Below, in pieces: positions 21,269 through 28,802 of a DNA stretch of 59,429 bases. Both the position numbers and the translations under genes were made by a program. Source of the DNA: Acidimicrobiales bacterium (GTDB lineage Bacteria > Actinomycetota > Acidimicrobiia > Acidimicrobiales > SHLQ01); assembly GCA_020629375.1 (NCBI GenBank), contig JAHDDK010000022.1, forward strand, positions 1 through 59,429, written 5' to 3'. Position 1 is the stretch's first letter; each line of letters starts with the position of its first letter. The notes under the pieces are model-generated. The model had not been told where the DNA came from. It did no database searches and saw only the letters and a list, made by a program, of their open reading frames with translations.

Positions 21269-23077
21269 ATGGACGAATCCGACTTCAACACCCAGATGAC
21301 GCGCGCGGACGCGGAGAAGCTTCGCGCACCGACCGGTGGGCATCGACCACGATCGATGCTCCGGCCACTCGCACGCGTCGGCCGCGCCAGTGATGCAAAC
21401 GTGCTCGACGCCGACACCGTCGTCGAACGCATGGACGTGTTTGCAAACGTCATCGCCGTTATCCGTTGGGGACTGCTCGGGCTGGCGATCATCCTTGCAA
21501 CCCCGCGGGTCGTCGACACCGGCGATCAACGCATCAGTGTCTTCGTGGCGATCCTGTTGGCCTACACGGTCGTGCGACACCTCCAACCGATTCGATTCGA
21601 CCGAGAGATCGCCGGGGACGTCTCGTTGCTCACCGAAGTTCTGATGAGCGTGCTCGCCATCGTATTCACCGGCCTCTGGGCGTCGCCGTTCAGCGTCACG
21701 CTGGTCATCCCGATCGTGATCGCCGGATTCGCCCGTGGGCACATCTACGCCGTGCGGATCGCCGGAGTCGCTGCGCTCGCTCCCACGTGCGTCCTCTTCG
21801 TCCGCCAAGGAGTAGTGCTTGCAGACATTCAGCTGGTACTCCAATGGACGCTCATCCTGGTCGTGTGCGGCCTGATCGCCGGACAAACACGAAAGATCTC
21901 CGGCGAAGCCGATCGCCAGCACACGTTGGCCATGAACCGCATGGAGCGCCTCACCGACGCCAACTCGCTCCTGTACTCGCTTCACCGCGTGGCCCAAACC
22001 CTGCCGGCCTCCCTGGACCTGAACGACGTCCTCGACACGACGATGGGTCGGCTCCGAGGGCTATTCGACTACGACTCGGTCGCGCTCTTGGTCTTCGACG
22101 AAACGGACGCAACCTGGCAAGTCATGCGCTCGGAGGGGCTCGCGCTGCAACTCCGGCTTGGGCCAACGATGCTCCCGAATCCGCTCAAAACCGCAATCGC
22201 CCAGAACCGGCTCGTCGACATCCCGAACCTGGAAGCTGCCGGTACCGTCGGCCTCTCCCCCGACTCGCGGTCCGGGCTCTACACGACGTTGACGGCCCGT
22301 GGACAGATCATCGGCCTTCTCGCACTCGAGAACCGCGAGCCGAACCATTACGCCGAACGAACCGTCCAGATGTTCAACGGTTTCGTCGATCCGGTGGCGC
22401 TGGCGATCGACAATGCTCGATGGTTCGGGCGACTTCGCACGATGGGAGCCGCCGAGGAACGGACACGAATCGCACGCGATCTACATGACCGCATCGGCCA
22501 GTCGATGGCGTTTCTCGCCTTCGAACTCGATCGAGTCATCAAATCGCACGACCGAGGCGATGACGTCGGCCCGGCCCTGGCGACGCTTCGAGACGACGTT
22601 CGCAACGTCATCGGCGAGATCCGGGAGACCCTTTCGGACCTTCGCGCAGACGTGAGTGACGGGAGAGGCTTCGAAGAGACGATCGACGAGTTCAGTAGCC
22701 GACTCGCCGACCGGAGTGGGCTCAAGATCGAGCTCTCGATCGACTCCGAGGCACGCATGCCCATCATCCAAGAACGCGAACTCTGGCGGATCGCGCAAGA
22801 GGCGATGGTCAATGTCGAACGGCACGCTGACGCCAGCCGGGTCGATGTCCGCTGGGTTTCCGACGGCCGTTCGGCGACACTCGAGATCATCGACGATGGC
22901 CGAGGGTTCACGATCGGCGAGAGCGGCCGGGTCGACAGCTACGGCCTCGTCGGCATGCGGGAGCGGGCAGCGAGCATCGGCGCCTCCATGGAAGTCGTGA
23001 GCGAGCCGGGAAGCGGCACCACGATCCGGTGCGTTCTCCTTGCACAAGGCCAGCCGCACCCGAGCCTGGCCGCCTGA
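21269..23077 (+). CDS. GAF-domain sensor histidine kinase, NarX/DesK class
   Basis: This 602-residue membrane kinase has about five to six transmembrane helices (residues 55-210). A GAF domain follows (about 230-375; DSVALLVFDETDATW, RGQIIGLLALENREP), then a HisKA_3 dimerisation domain with RTIARDL-type motif RIARDLHDRIGQ holding the phospho-accepting His, and an HATPase_c domain (EAMVNVERHADASRV, IIDDGRGF, GLVGMRERA). Kinases of this class pair with NarL-type regulators, and one is encoded 2 kb away inside the Tad operon (25139-25783). Converging on the pilin genes, it probably regulates the Tad locus (inference). AGGAG lies 4-5 bases before the ATG. Confidence 0.92.
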   Translation: MDESDFNTQMTRADAEKLRAPTGGHRPRSMLRPLARVGRASDANVLDADTVVERMDVFANVIAVIRWGLLGLAIILATPRVVDTGDQRISVFVAILLAYTVVRHLQPIRFDREIAGDVSLLTEVLMSVLAIVFTGLWASPFSVTLVIPIVIAGFARGHIYAVRIAGVAALAPTCVLFVRQGVVLADIQLVLQWTLILVVCGLIAGQTRKISGEADRQHTLAMNRMERLTDANSLLYSLHRVAQTLPASLDLNDVLDTTMGRLRGLFDYDSVALLVFDETDATWQVMRSEGLALQLRLGPTMLPNPLKTAIAQNRLVDIPNLEAAGTVGLSPDSRSGLYTTLTARGQIIGLLALENREPNHYAERTVQMFNGFVDPVALAIDNARWFGRLRTMGAAEERTRIARDLHDRIGQSMAFLAFELDRVIKSHDRGDDVGPALATLRDDVRNVIGEIRETLSDLRADVSDGRGFEETIDEFSSRLADRSGLKIELSIDSEARMPIIQERELWRIAQEAMVNVERHADASRVDVRWVSDGRSATLEIIDDGRGFTIGESGRVDSYGLVGMRERAASIGASMEVVSEPGSGTTIRCVLLAQGQPHPSLAA

Positions 23078-23110
23078 CTCACCCGATCGGACGCCTTCCG
23101 AAAAGGCGAA

Positions 23111-23140
23111 ACGAGTGGACGGCCGAAGCCATCCACTCGT
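23111..23140. terminator. Hairpin terminator after flp copy 1 and the histidine kinase
   Basis: A 13-bp stem with a four-base loop is flanked by AA and TT. Read on the minus strand, the loop is C(UUCG)G, an exceptionally stable tetraloop, and the stem holds one U-G wobble. On the plus strand the same position is a C-A mismatch, so the structure is best for the flp transcript. It lies between the convergent kinase and flp genes and could stop both. The T-run is short. Confidence 0.75.
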
Positions 23141-23188
23141 TTCCCTTTGATCGATCAGCTCACACCAAGCGGTGCAAGCTGCGCCGGA

Positions 23189-23380
23189 TCAGCGGCTCTG
23201 AAGATCAGAGTCGATGTCCGAGAAGTTCTGGGAGACGGTGTCACCGAGAACCGACAGAGCAGCGATACAAACAATGGCGATGAGGGCGAGCAGCAGGGCG
23301 TACTCAACCATCGCCGCACCACGATCGCTCTTGATGTTCATCTTGAGCCAAGTGGCGAGGGTTTCAAACTGGGTCATCAT
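23189..23380 (-). CDS. flp: Flp-type pilin, copy 1
   Basis: The 63-residue prepilin has a short leader ending SDRG, then AAMVEYALLLALIAIVCIA. Cleavage after Gly with Glu at mature position 5 and Tyr at 6 is the Flp/TadV pattern. The hydrophobic helix forms the pilus core, and a polar tail of about 20 residues follows. The protein is identical to the second copy at 23647. AAGGAG lies 9-11 bases upstream of the first of two ATG codons. It is the last gene of the Tad run and has its own terminator. Confidence 0.93.
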   Translation of the reverse strand: MMTQFETLATWLKMNIKSDRGAAMVEYALLLALIAIVCIAALSVLGDTVSQNFSDIDSDLQSR

Positions 23381-23568
23381 GTCCGTGGAATCTCCTTGTC
23401 GTGGGACCGATCTGGCCCGTGTTCCACAAGAGGTGACGGCAACGGTGCCGATCTTCCATATGGGTCATCGGGACCCAAGGGCCGAAGCGACTCACCCAGG
23501 GAACGAGCGCATCTTCCGCCCTTACACCCGACCCGTATTCGAGAACGCGAGGTGTCCGAAAACGCGAA

Positions 23569-23598
23569 ACGAGTGGACGGCCGAAGCCATCCACTCGT
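23569..23598 (-). terminator. Hairpin terminator after flp copy 2
   Basis: The structure is identical to that at 23111-23140 (13-bp stem, UUCG loop on the minus strand) because it lies in the duplicated unit. It comes after flp copy 2 and before copy 1 in transcription order. Readthrough here could set the ratio of the two pilin messages, unless copy 1 has its own promoter in the spacer. Confidence 0.7.
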
Positions 23599-23646
23599 TT
23601 CCCTTTGATCGATCAGCTCACACCAAGCGGTGCAAGCTGCGCCGGA

Positions 23647-23838
23647 TCAGCGGCTCTGAAGATCAGAGTCGATGTCCGAGAAGTTCTGGGAGACGGTGTC
23701 ACCGAGAACCGACAGAGCAGCGATACAAACAATGGCGATGAGGGCGAGCAGCAGGGCGTACTCAACCATCGCCGCACCACGATCGCTCTTGATGTTCATC
23801 TTGAGCCAAGTGGCGAGGGTTTCAAACTGGGTCATCAT
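23647..23838 (-). CDS. flp: Flp-type pilin, copy 2
   Basis: This 63-residue prepilin is identical in protein and DNA to the copy at 23189-23380. The same cleavage motif (SDRG, then AAMVEYALL) and the same ribosome site are present. The frame remains open 10 codons upstream, but the duplicated ribosome site and the shared start argue for ATG 23838. The GT87 gene ends 54 bp upstream. Identity at synonymous positions points to a recent duplication or ongoing gene conversion. Confidence 0.93.
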   Translation of the reverse strand: MMTQFETLATWLKMNIKSDRGAAMVEYALLLALIAIVCIAALSVLGDTVSQNFSDIDSDLQSR

Positions 23839-23892
23839 GTCCGTGGAATCTCCTTGTTGTCGGACCAATCCGGCCCGGGGTTACACCAGTAG

Positions 23893-25137
23893 TTACGACC
23901 GGATTGTGGGGTTCGCTGATAGGCCGATCGATCCCTCTTCGGTCGGCCGTTCGTCCACCAACGGTGGGGCGGGTGGGCCCGTCCGGGTCGCCATGGACGA
24001 ACTCCCGCCGATGGCGAGCAGTCCGACCGCCGCCGCCACGAACGCAAGGTAGGGGCCGCCGAACACGGCGGCCCACGATCCAAGCCACATGAGGGCGACG
24101 AGCGCTCCGACGAGGCGGGATGTCACTCGTGACGGGCTCGCTCCGACACGCATCGCCACAACCATCGCTCCGGCGACGGCGATCAACCCGTCGTAGAAGT
24201 AGATCCGAAGGTTGCAGACGACCACGAAGAGGGCGAAGACCCCAAAAGCGAGTACCGGATCTTCTCGAAATCGTTGCCGGCTCCAGGCGCGCAGGACGAT
24301 GGCGCCGCCGATTGCGGCCGTGAGCAACCAGACCGCGATCACTGCAGGTGACGACGTAGCCCATCCGGTGGCGTGCTGAAGCACTCCTTGGGTGGTCACC
24401 ATCTTGTCGAACGGCACGAGTCCATCACGTTGAAAGTCGGCCATCATGGCGATGTTCGATCGAAAGTCGACCCACTGCTCGACGCCAAAGACAACGCTCG
24501 AGGCGATCAGGGCCCCACTCGCCCCGACGAACGCGCCGAGCGCTCGCCACGATCGAGACCACAGAAGGACGATCGGCACCGCAACGGCGATGTGGGGTTT
24601 GAGGATGAGCAATGCCAGTGCGAACCCCGCTCGCCGTTCGTGCCCGTACACGAACGCTCGGCAGGACACCGCAAGCGACAGCACCCACAGCCCGCTGTAC
24701 TGGCCGATGAGCGTGGCGGCGATCGCAATGCCCGAGAGCGCTGCGGGGGCGATCAGGCCGGTTTGTGGGCGTTCGTCTCCGAACTGAAGCTCATCGGCGA
24801 GACGCCGGAGGATCACGAGCCCCCAGAGCATCGCTCCACCGGTAAGGCCCGCGGAGAGCACCCACGACAACTCGAATCCGACTGCAGCCAGCGGGACGCT
24901 CAACCACAACGCCGGCGGCGGGTACAGATAGGGGAACGGCTCTGTCGACTCGTCGTACGGCCGGTAAACCTCGTCGCCGGCGAGGAGTCGATCTGCAGCG
25001 TTGTCGAACGCCGTCCAGTCTGTCGTCAACCGCGCAATGGGGTCGCCAGCGATCCACGTCGCGAGCATCGCCACGACCACTCCGGCGACGACGACACAGC
25101 AGCGAAGCACCCACCGCGCCTCACGACTGTCCACCAT
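23893..25137 (-). CDS. GT87-type membrane glycosyltransferase within the Tad locus
   Basis: This polytopic protein of 414 residues has about ten helices and the DUF2029/GT87 pattern: FDNAADRLLAGDEVYRPYD, then YLYPPPALWLSVPLA, IGQYSGLWVLSLA and ALLILKPHIAVAVPIVLLW. The family uses polyprenyl-phosphate mannose and acts on the outer face of the membrane. It lies 1 bp after the response regulator stop and directly before the pilin genes, so pilin or surface glycosylation is an attractive but unproven role. The frame runs upstream to 25197 inside the regulator gene; ATG 25137 is chosen. It resembles the GT87 at 14394 only at family level. Confidence 0.8.
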   Translation of the reverse strand: MVDSREARWVLRCCVVVAGVVVAMLATWIAGDPIARLTTDWTAFDNAADRLLAGDEVYRPYDESTEPFPYLYPPPALWLSVPLAAVGFELSWVLSAGLTGGAMLWGLVILRRLADELQFGDERPQTGLIAPAALSGIAIAATLIGQYSGLWVLSLAVSCRAFVYGHERRAGFALALLILKPHIAVAVPIVLLWSRSWRALGAFVGASGALIASSVVFGVEQWVDFRSNIAMMADFQRDGLVPFDKMVTTQGVLQHATGWATSSPAVIAVWLLTAAIGGAIVLRAWSRQRFREDPVLAFGVFALFVVVCNLRIYFYDGLIAVAGAMVVAMRVGASPSRVTSRLVGALVALMWLGSWAAVFGGPYLAFVAAAVGLLAIGGSSSMATRTGPPAPPLVDERPTEEGSIGLSANPTIRS

Positions 25138-25138
25138 G

Positions 25139-25783
25139 TCAGTCCAGGTGGACGATTCCCATGCGCACGGCGGACAGAACCGCTTGCGTACGGTCACGAG
25201 CGTCGAGCTTCTGGTAGATCGAAGCCAAGTGGTTCTTCACGGTTTTCTGGCTGATGTACAGCCGTTCCGCGACCTCGGGCGTCGAACAACCGTCGGCGAT
25301 CAGCTGCAGCACTTCCTCTTCACGCTTGGTGACGATGCGCTCCTGTTCCGGTGCCGGCTGGTCCATGCGCCGAACCTCGTTGAGCATCGTCGCGGCGAGT
25401 TGCGGCGACAAGGCGGTGTCACCAGCCGCTGCCATGCGGACAGCGGAGGCAATCTCGTTAGTCGAGCAGTCCTTGACGAGATAACCGGACGCACCAGCAC
25501 GAATGGCGTTTGCGAGCACGTCCTGGTCGGCGTGCATCGTCAACATGACGACCCGCGCTTGCGGGTAGCCGTCGCGAATCTGACGACACGCTTCGACACC
25601 GTCGAGCTCGGGCATGGTGACGTCCATCAGGATCACGTCGGGCTTGACCTGCGTAGCAAGCTGCACGGCTTCGGCGCCGTTTCGAGCTTCGGCCACGACG
25701 TCGAATCCCTCCTCACGCATCGAGCGGGAGAGGCCCTCTCGAAGCATCCGGTGATCGTCTGCAAGCATCAGTCGAATCGTCAT
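25139..25783 (-). CDS. NarL/LuxR-family response regulator
   Basis: The 214-residue regulator has an N-terminal receiver domain (about 1-120): acidic pair ADD near 9-10, phospho-acceptor Asp in VILMDVTMPELDG, a Thr in MLTMHAD and Lys in GYLVKD. A C-terminal LuxR helix-turn-helix follows (about 150-210; TKREEEVLQLIADG, ISQKTVKNHLASIYQKL). The partner is probably the GAF histidine kinase at 21269, whose class pairs with NarL types. It lies 81 bp after tadC in the same direction and likely controls pilus genes. AAGGA precedes the ATG by about 7 bases. Confidence 0.93.
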   Translation of the reverse strand: MTIRLMLADDHRMLREGLSRSMREEGFDVVAEARNGAEAVQLATQVKPDVILMDVTMPELDGVEACRQIRDGYPQARVVMLTMHADQDVLANAIRAGASGYLVKDCSTNEIASAVRMAAAGDTALSPQLAATMLNEVRRMDQPAPEQERIVTKREEEVLQLIADGCSTPEVAERLYISQKTVKNHLASIYQKLDARDRTQAVLSAVRMGIVHLD

Positions 25784-25804
25784 TGTTCGTCCTTGTCGTC
25801 TCTC

Positions 25805-25823
25805 CCGGGCGGTGGGAGCCCGG
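25805..25823. terminator. Inverted repeat between tadC and the response regulator gene
   Basis: CCGGGC and GCCCGG surround a 7-base loop in the 81-bp gap after tadC. No T-run follows on either strand. It could be a weak terminator or an RNA-processing site that uncouples the regulator and pilin genes from the assembly genes. The role is inference. Confidence 0.3.
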
Positions 25824-25864
25824 CACGCTTCTCCATCGACGGTCGTCGACCGGAGTTGAGGGGT

Positions 25865-26827
25865 CTAGAAGCTCCCCATGATCTGAATGATCGCCGGGAC
25901 GAGAATCACGACGAACAACGACGGAAAGATGCACATGACCATCGGGATCAACATCTTCACCGGCGCCTTCTGCGCCTTTTCCTGGGCGATCTGACGGCGA
26001 CGAATCCGCATTTCGTCGGCCTGCGCGCGGAGCACTCGACCGATCGACACGCCGAAGGTGTCGGCCTGGAGAATCGCGAGCACAAAGGCTCGGACCTCGG
26101 GGATGTCGATCCGCTGGTCCATGGCTCGCATCGCATCGGCACGGCTGGCGCCGGCTCGAGTTTCACCAAGCATTCGGGCGAACTCCATCGAGAGCGGGCC
26201 CGGCACGGTCGCGATCGTCCGATCGAGCGCCTGTTCGAAACCGAGGCCCGCTTCGACGCTGATCGTGAGGAGATCGAGCACGTCCGGAAGGTCCAGCAGA
26301 ATCGACTGTTGTCGGGTTTCGACCGCTCGATTGAGTTGGGCATCGGGACCGAACACCAGAAGTCCGATCAGCAGACCCACCATGAGCAACCGCATCATTC
26401 CGCCCATCTCGAGCGGGTTCCACACGAAGAAGAAGAACAAGATGAACGGGACGGCGAGCAGTCCGAGCACGCGTGTGGCCAGGAACCGGTCGACCTCAGC
26501 GGTCGAGTCGCGACCTGCCATCACGAACTTCTCGCGGACCTTGTCGACATACCCCGCAGGCGTGAACCGCTTGCCGAGTTCGGTGACGTTGCCGAGCAGG
26601 CCGCCACCGAGTCGTTCGAGCAACGAGCCGTTGAGTTCGCTCTCGTCGATGATGCCGGCATCGGACGCCGCGCTGATGTCGTAGCCGTCGACGTGCGACA
26701 GCGTCTCTTGCGCCTCGCGACGATCGAGCGACCGAGTCACCGCCACAAATGCAACACCGGCGATCGCCAAGGCGATCATGGCGGCGGCGACTTCGGGAGT
26801 GATGACGTCGAGAAATTCGAGGTTCAT
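25865..26827 (-). CDS. tadC: TadC-like pilus assembly membrane protein (T2SSF domain)
   Basis: This inner-membrane platform protein has 320 residues. An N-terminal helix (about 10-30) is followed by a cytoplasmic region with a pair of helices (about 120-160, including FILFFFFVWNPLEM). A type II secretion F domain comes next (EAGLGFEQALDRTIATVPGPLSMEFARM), then RQIAQEKAQKAPVKMLIPM, which is typical of TadB/TadC, and a C-terminal helix ending in IMGSF. With TadB it should form the base that the TadA ATPase drives. It follows tadB by 16 bp. Confidence 0.9.
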   Translation of the reverse strand: MNLEFLDVITPEVAAAMIALAIAGVAFVAVTRSLDRREAQETLSHVDGYDISAASDAGIIDESELNGSLLERLGGGLLGNVTELGKRFTPAGYVDKVREKFVMAGRDSTAEVDRFLATRVLGLLAVPFILFFFFVWNPLEMGGMMRLLMVGLLIGLLVFGPDAQLNRAVETRQQSILLDLPDVLDLLTISVEAGLGFEQALDRTIATVPGPLSMEFARMLGETRAGASRADAMRAMDQRIDIPEVRAFVLAILQADTFGVSIGRVLRAQADEMRIRRRQIAQEKAQKAPVKMLIPMVMCIFPSLFVVILVPAIIQIMGSF

Positions 26828-26843
26828 GACGGTTTCCGATTCC

Positions 26844-28802
26844 TCAGATCTTGATGTCGATGATCTTGCGCATCCACACGGTCCCGACGACCATGCCCAG
26901 TGCGCCGAGTCCCATGGCGATGTAGCCCATGTAGCCCTCGGTGGTGTCCCAGAGCGTCGAGATGTAGTCGGGGTTCATGAAGTACATGGCCACGCCGACG
27001 CCGATGGGCAAGAAGACGAGCACCCAGGCAGACATCCGCCCTTCGGCGGTCAGCGCAGCGACCTCACCACGAAGGCGAGAACGAGCTGTCATCGTCTCCG
27101 CAACGGTCGAGAGGAGTTCGGCGAGGTTGCCACCGACTTCACGCTGGATCTTGATGGCCACGATTGCCCACTGGAGATCGATCGAATCGACGCGCTCGCC
27201 GAGGTCGTCGAGGGCGTCGTCGATGTCCTTGCCGAGACGGGCTTCGTTGACCGTGCGTCGGAACTCCCCGGCGAGGGGTTCGTCCGCTTCGTTTCCGACC
27301 GCGTCGATGCCCTGGATGAAGCTGTAGCCCGCCTTCAGCGTGCTCGATAGCAAGTTCAACGTGTCGGGAAGCTGGGACTCGAGCTTCTTCTTGCGCTTCT
27401 TGACCTTGTACTTGACGTACGCCGTGGGCACGAGCGCCGCCGGGATCGCAAGAATCACCGATCCGATCGGGCTACCGAACAAGACAAACCCAGCGGCCAT
27501 CGCCGCGACGATGATGCCGACCTGAACGGCCATCGCCTCACCGACCCGCAGAGGAATCTCGGCCTTTTCGAGCATGGTGGTCGTCGTCTGCAGGCTGCCA
27601 CGAGACTCGGCAGCAGCCTCCGCGGTCTCCACGACCTGCTCGACGATCTTCGAACGCACGCTCGAGAAGGCCGCATCGGAGGAGTCCGCGTCCTGCACGT
27701 CCTGCTCGTCGTGCCCGTAGACGGCCAGGGTCGAGTTGAGTGAGTTGTCCGTGCCGGCAACGATCGACATCAACGCATAGGAGAACAGCAGCGTGGCGAC
27801 CACACCCAGACCGATGGCGATGAGCGCCCCCCGGTCCCCCTGCAAGACGTCGAAGCGACTCGGCGTCGGCAGTTCGGGGGCGGTCAGACCGGCGCCGGTG
27901 GCGATTCCGCCGACGGTGAAACGAACTCGTTCCGTAGCTGTCCCGTAGCTCACGTCGAGTGCTGACGCCTCAGCAGGAATGCGGCTCGTGTCGAACTGAG
28001 CGACGAGCGTGTTCTCGTGCACCCGTGCCGCAGCTCGTGCGGCGTCGGACATCGTCGACGAGTCGTTGGCTCGAAACACTGCGCCGCCCCGCATCGACGA
28101 CGCAACGCTCTCGAACTGTCGAAGGTCGAGGTTGACGGCTTCGGGGGCGATGACGGTCAGACTCGATGTTGCATTGAGCAGATTTCCTTGCGCTGCGGTC
28201 GACGAAACAGTGGACCCGGTGCCGGGACTCGCCGCAAACGCGACCACGTTGCGGATGCCATCGCCTTCTTCCAGGAACGCATTGGTTGCCTGCGCAATCG
28301 CGTTCCAGGTGACCGCGCTGCTCTCGACGCGCATGGCGTTGAGCGCCTCGCGAACAAGTTGATGGTCCACCGTGAACGGGACCAGCGGGCGGATCTCTGG
28401 GTTGCCGGTTCCGGCTGCAACCAACATGACGCGGGTGTCGGCGGCGACACCATCGAGGTAGGTCAACGCGGACTCTCGAATCGACGAGAAACCAACGACC
28501 TGGTCGGCGGTGATCGAGTTGTCGACAACCAACACCGTGTACCCGTTGATCGGCGACCGGGCGATCGGCGCAACGCTTTGCACGAGGTTGCCGTCGCCGG
28601 CACTCACGACAAGTTCGCCGGACTCACTCGTTGGACCGGGTCGGACGGTGATCAGACCGGAGTCTCCCTGCCGCATGTCGATCCGGAGAACTTCGAACTC
28701 GGCGTCGGTTGTTTGCGCAGCAAGTGGCGCCGACAGCCCGACGATCGTGAGCACCGCAACGACAACGGCAAGAAGCCGTCGCCGGGCGGAATAGCCGCTC
28801 AT
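26844..28802 (-). CDS. tadB: TadB-like platform protein fused to a secreted VWA-like domain
   Basis: At 652 residues this is about twice the length of ordinary TadB. It begins with a signal peptide (about 1-30, ending APLAAQ). An extracytoplasmic von Willebrand A-like domain follows (about 87-265), starting YTVLVVDNSIT, where D-x-S-x-T resembles a MIDAS metal site with Thr in the last place. A linker leads to a transmembrane helix (about 326-348). The C-terminal half is a normal TadB: paired helices, KVKKRKKKLESQLPDTLNLL, then the T2SSF region SFIQGIDAVGNEADEPLAGE and terminal helices. It overlaps tadA by 4 bp (ATGA). The VWA part could bind pilin, a surface ligand or a partner protein (inference). 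Confidence 0.88.
   Translation of the reverse strand: MSGYSARRRLLAVVVAVLTIVGLSAPLAAQTTDAEFEVLRIDMRQGDSGLITVRPGPTSESGELVVSAGDGNLVQSVAPIARSPINGYTVLVVDNSITADQVVGFSSIRESALTYLDGVAADTRVMLVAAGTGNPEIRPLVPFTVDHQLVREALNAMRVESSAVTWNAIAQATNAFLEEGDGIRNVVAFAASPGTGSTVSSTAAQGNLLNATSSLTVIAPEAVNLDLRQFESVASSMRGGAVFRANDSSTMSDAARAAARVHENTLVAQFDTSRIPAEASALDVSYGTATERVRFTVGGIATGAGLTAPELPTPSRFDVLQGDRGALIAIGLGVVATLLFSYALMSIVAGTDNSLNSTLAVYGHDEQDVQDADSSDAAFSSVRSKIVEQVVETAEAAAESRGSLQTTTTMLEKAEIPLRVGEAMAVQVGIIVAAMAAGFVLFGSPIGSVILAIPAALVPTAYVKYKVKKRKKKLESQLPDTLNLLSSTLKAGYSFIQGIDAVGNEADEPLAGEFRRTVNEARLGKDIDDALDDLGERVDSIDLQWAIVAIKIQREVGGNLAELLSTVAETMTARSRLRGEVAALTAEGRMSAWVLVFLPIGVGVAMYFMNPDYISTLWDTTEGYMGYIAMGLGALGMVVGTVWMRKIIDIKI

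Larger units (their letters stand above)
23106..23399. repeat. 294-bp perfect direct repeat, copy 1 (flp unit)
   Basis: Reading base by base, 23106-23399 is identical to 23564-23857, an offset of 458 bp. The unit covers a terminator hairpin, a full flp pilin gene and its AGGAG ribosome site. Similarity continues in degraded form a little beyond both ends (TCCGAAAA before, GGACC and GGCCCG after). This suggests a larger original tandem duplication whose flanks have diverged while the core stayed identical. Confidence 0.95.
23564..23857. repeat. 294-bp perfect direct repeat, copy 2 (flp unit)
   Basis: This is the second copy of the unit described at 23106-23399, with no base differences that I can see. 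Between the two copies lies a 164-bp spacer (23400-23563) that is not part of the perfect repeat and in which I see no gene. The flanking similarity suggests that part of it derives from the same ancestral upstream region. Confidence 0.95.

Noticed and set aside
25001..26854. A 617-residue plus-strand frame across the regulator and tadC
   Set aside because: Antisense to two well-supported genes; the His/Arg-rich composition is typical of mirrored codons.
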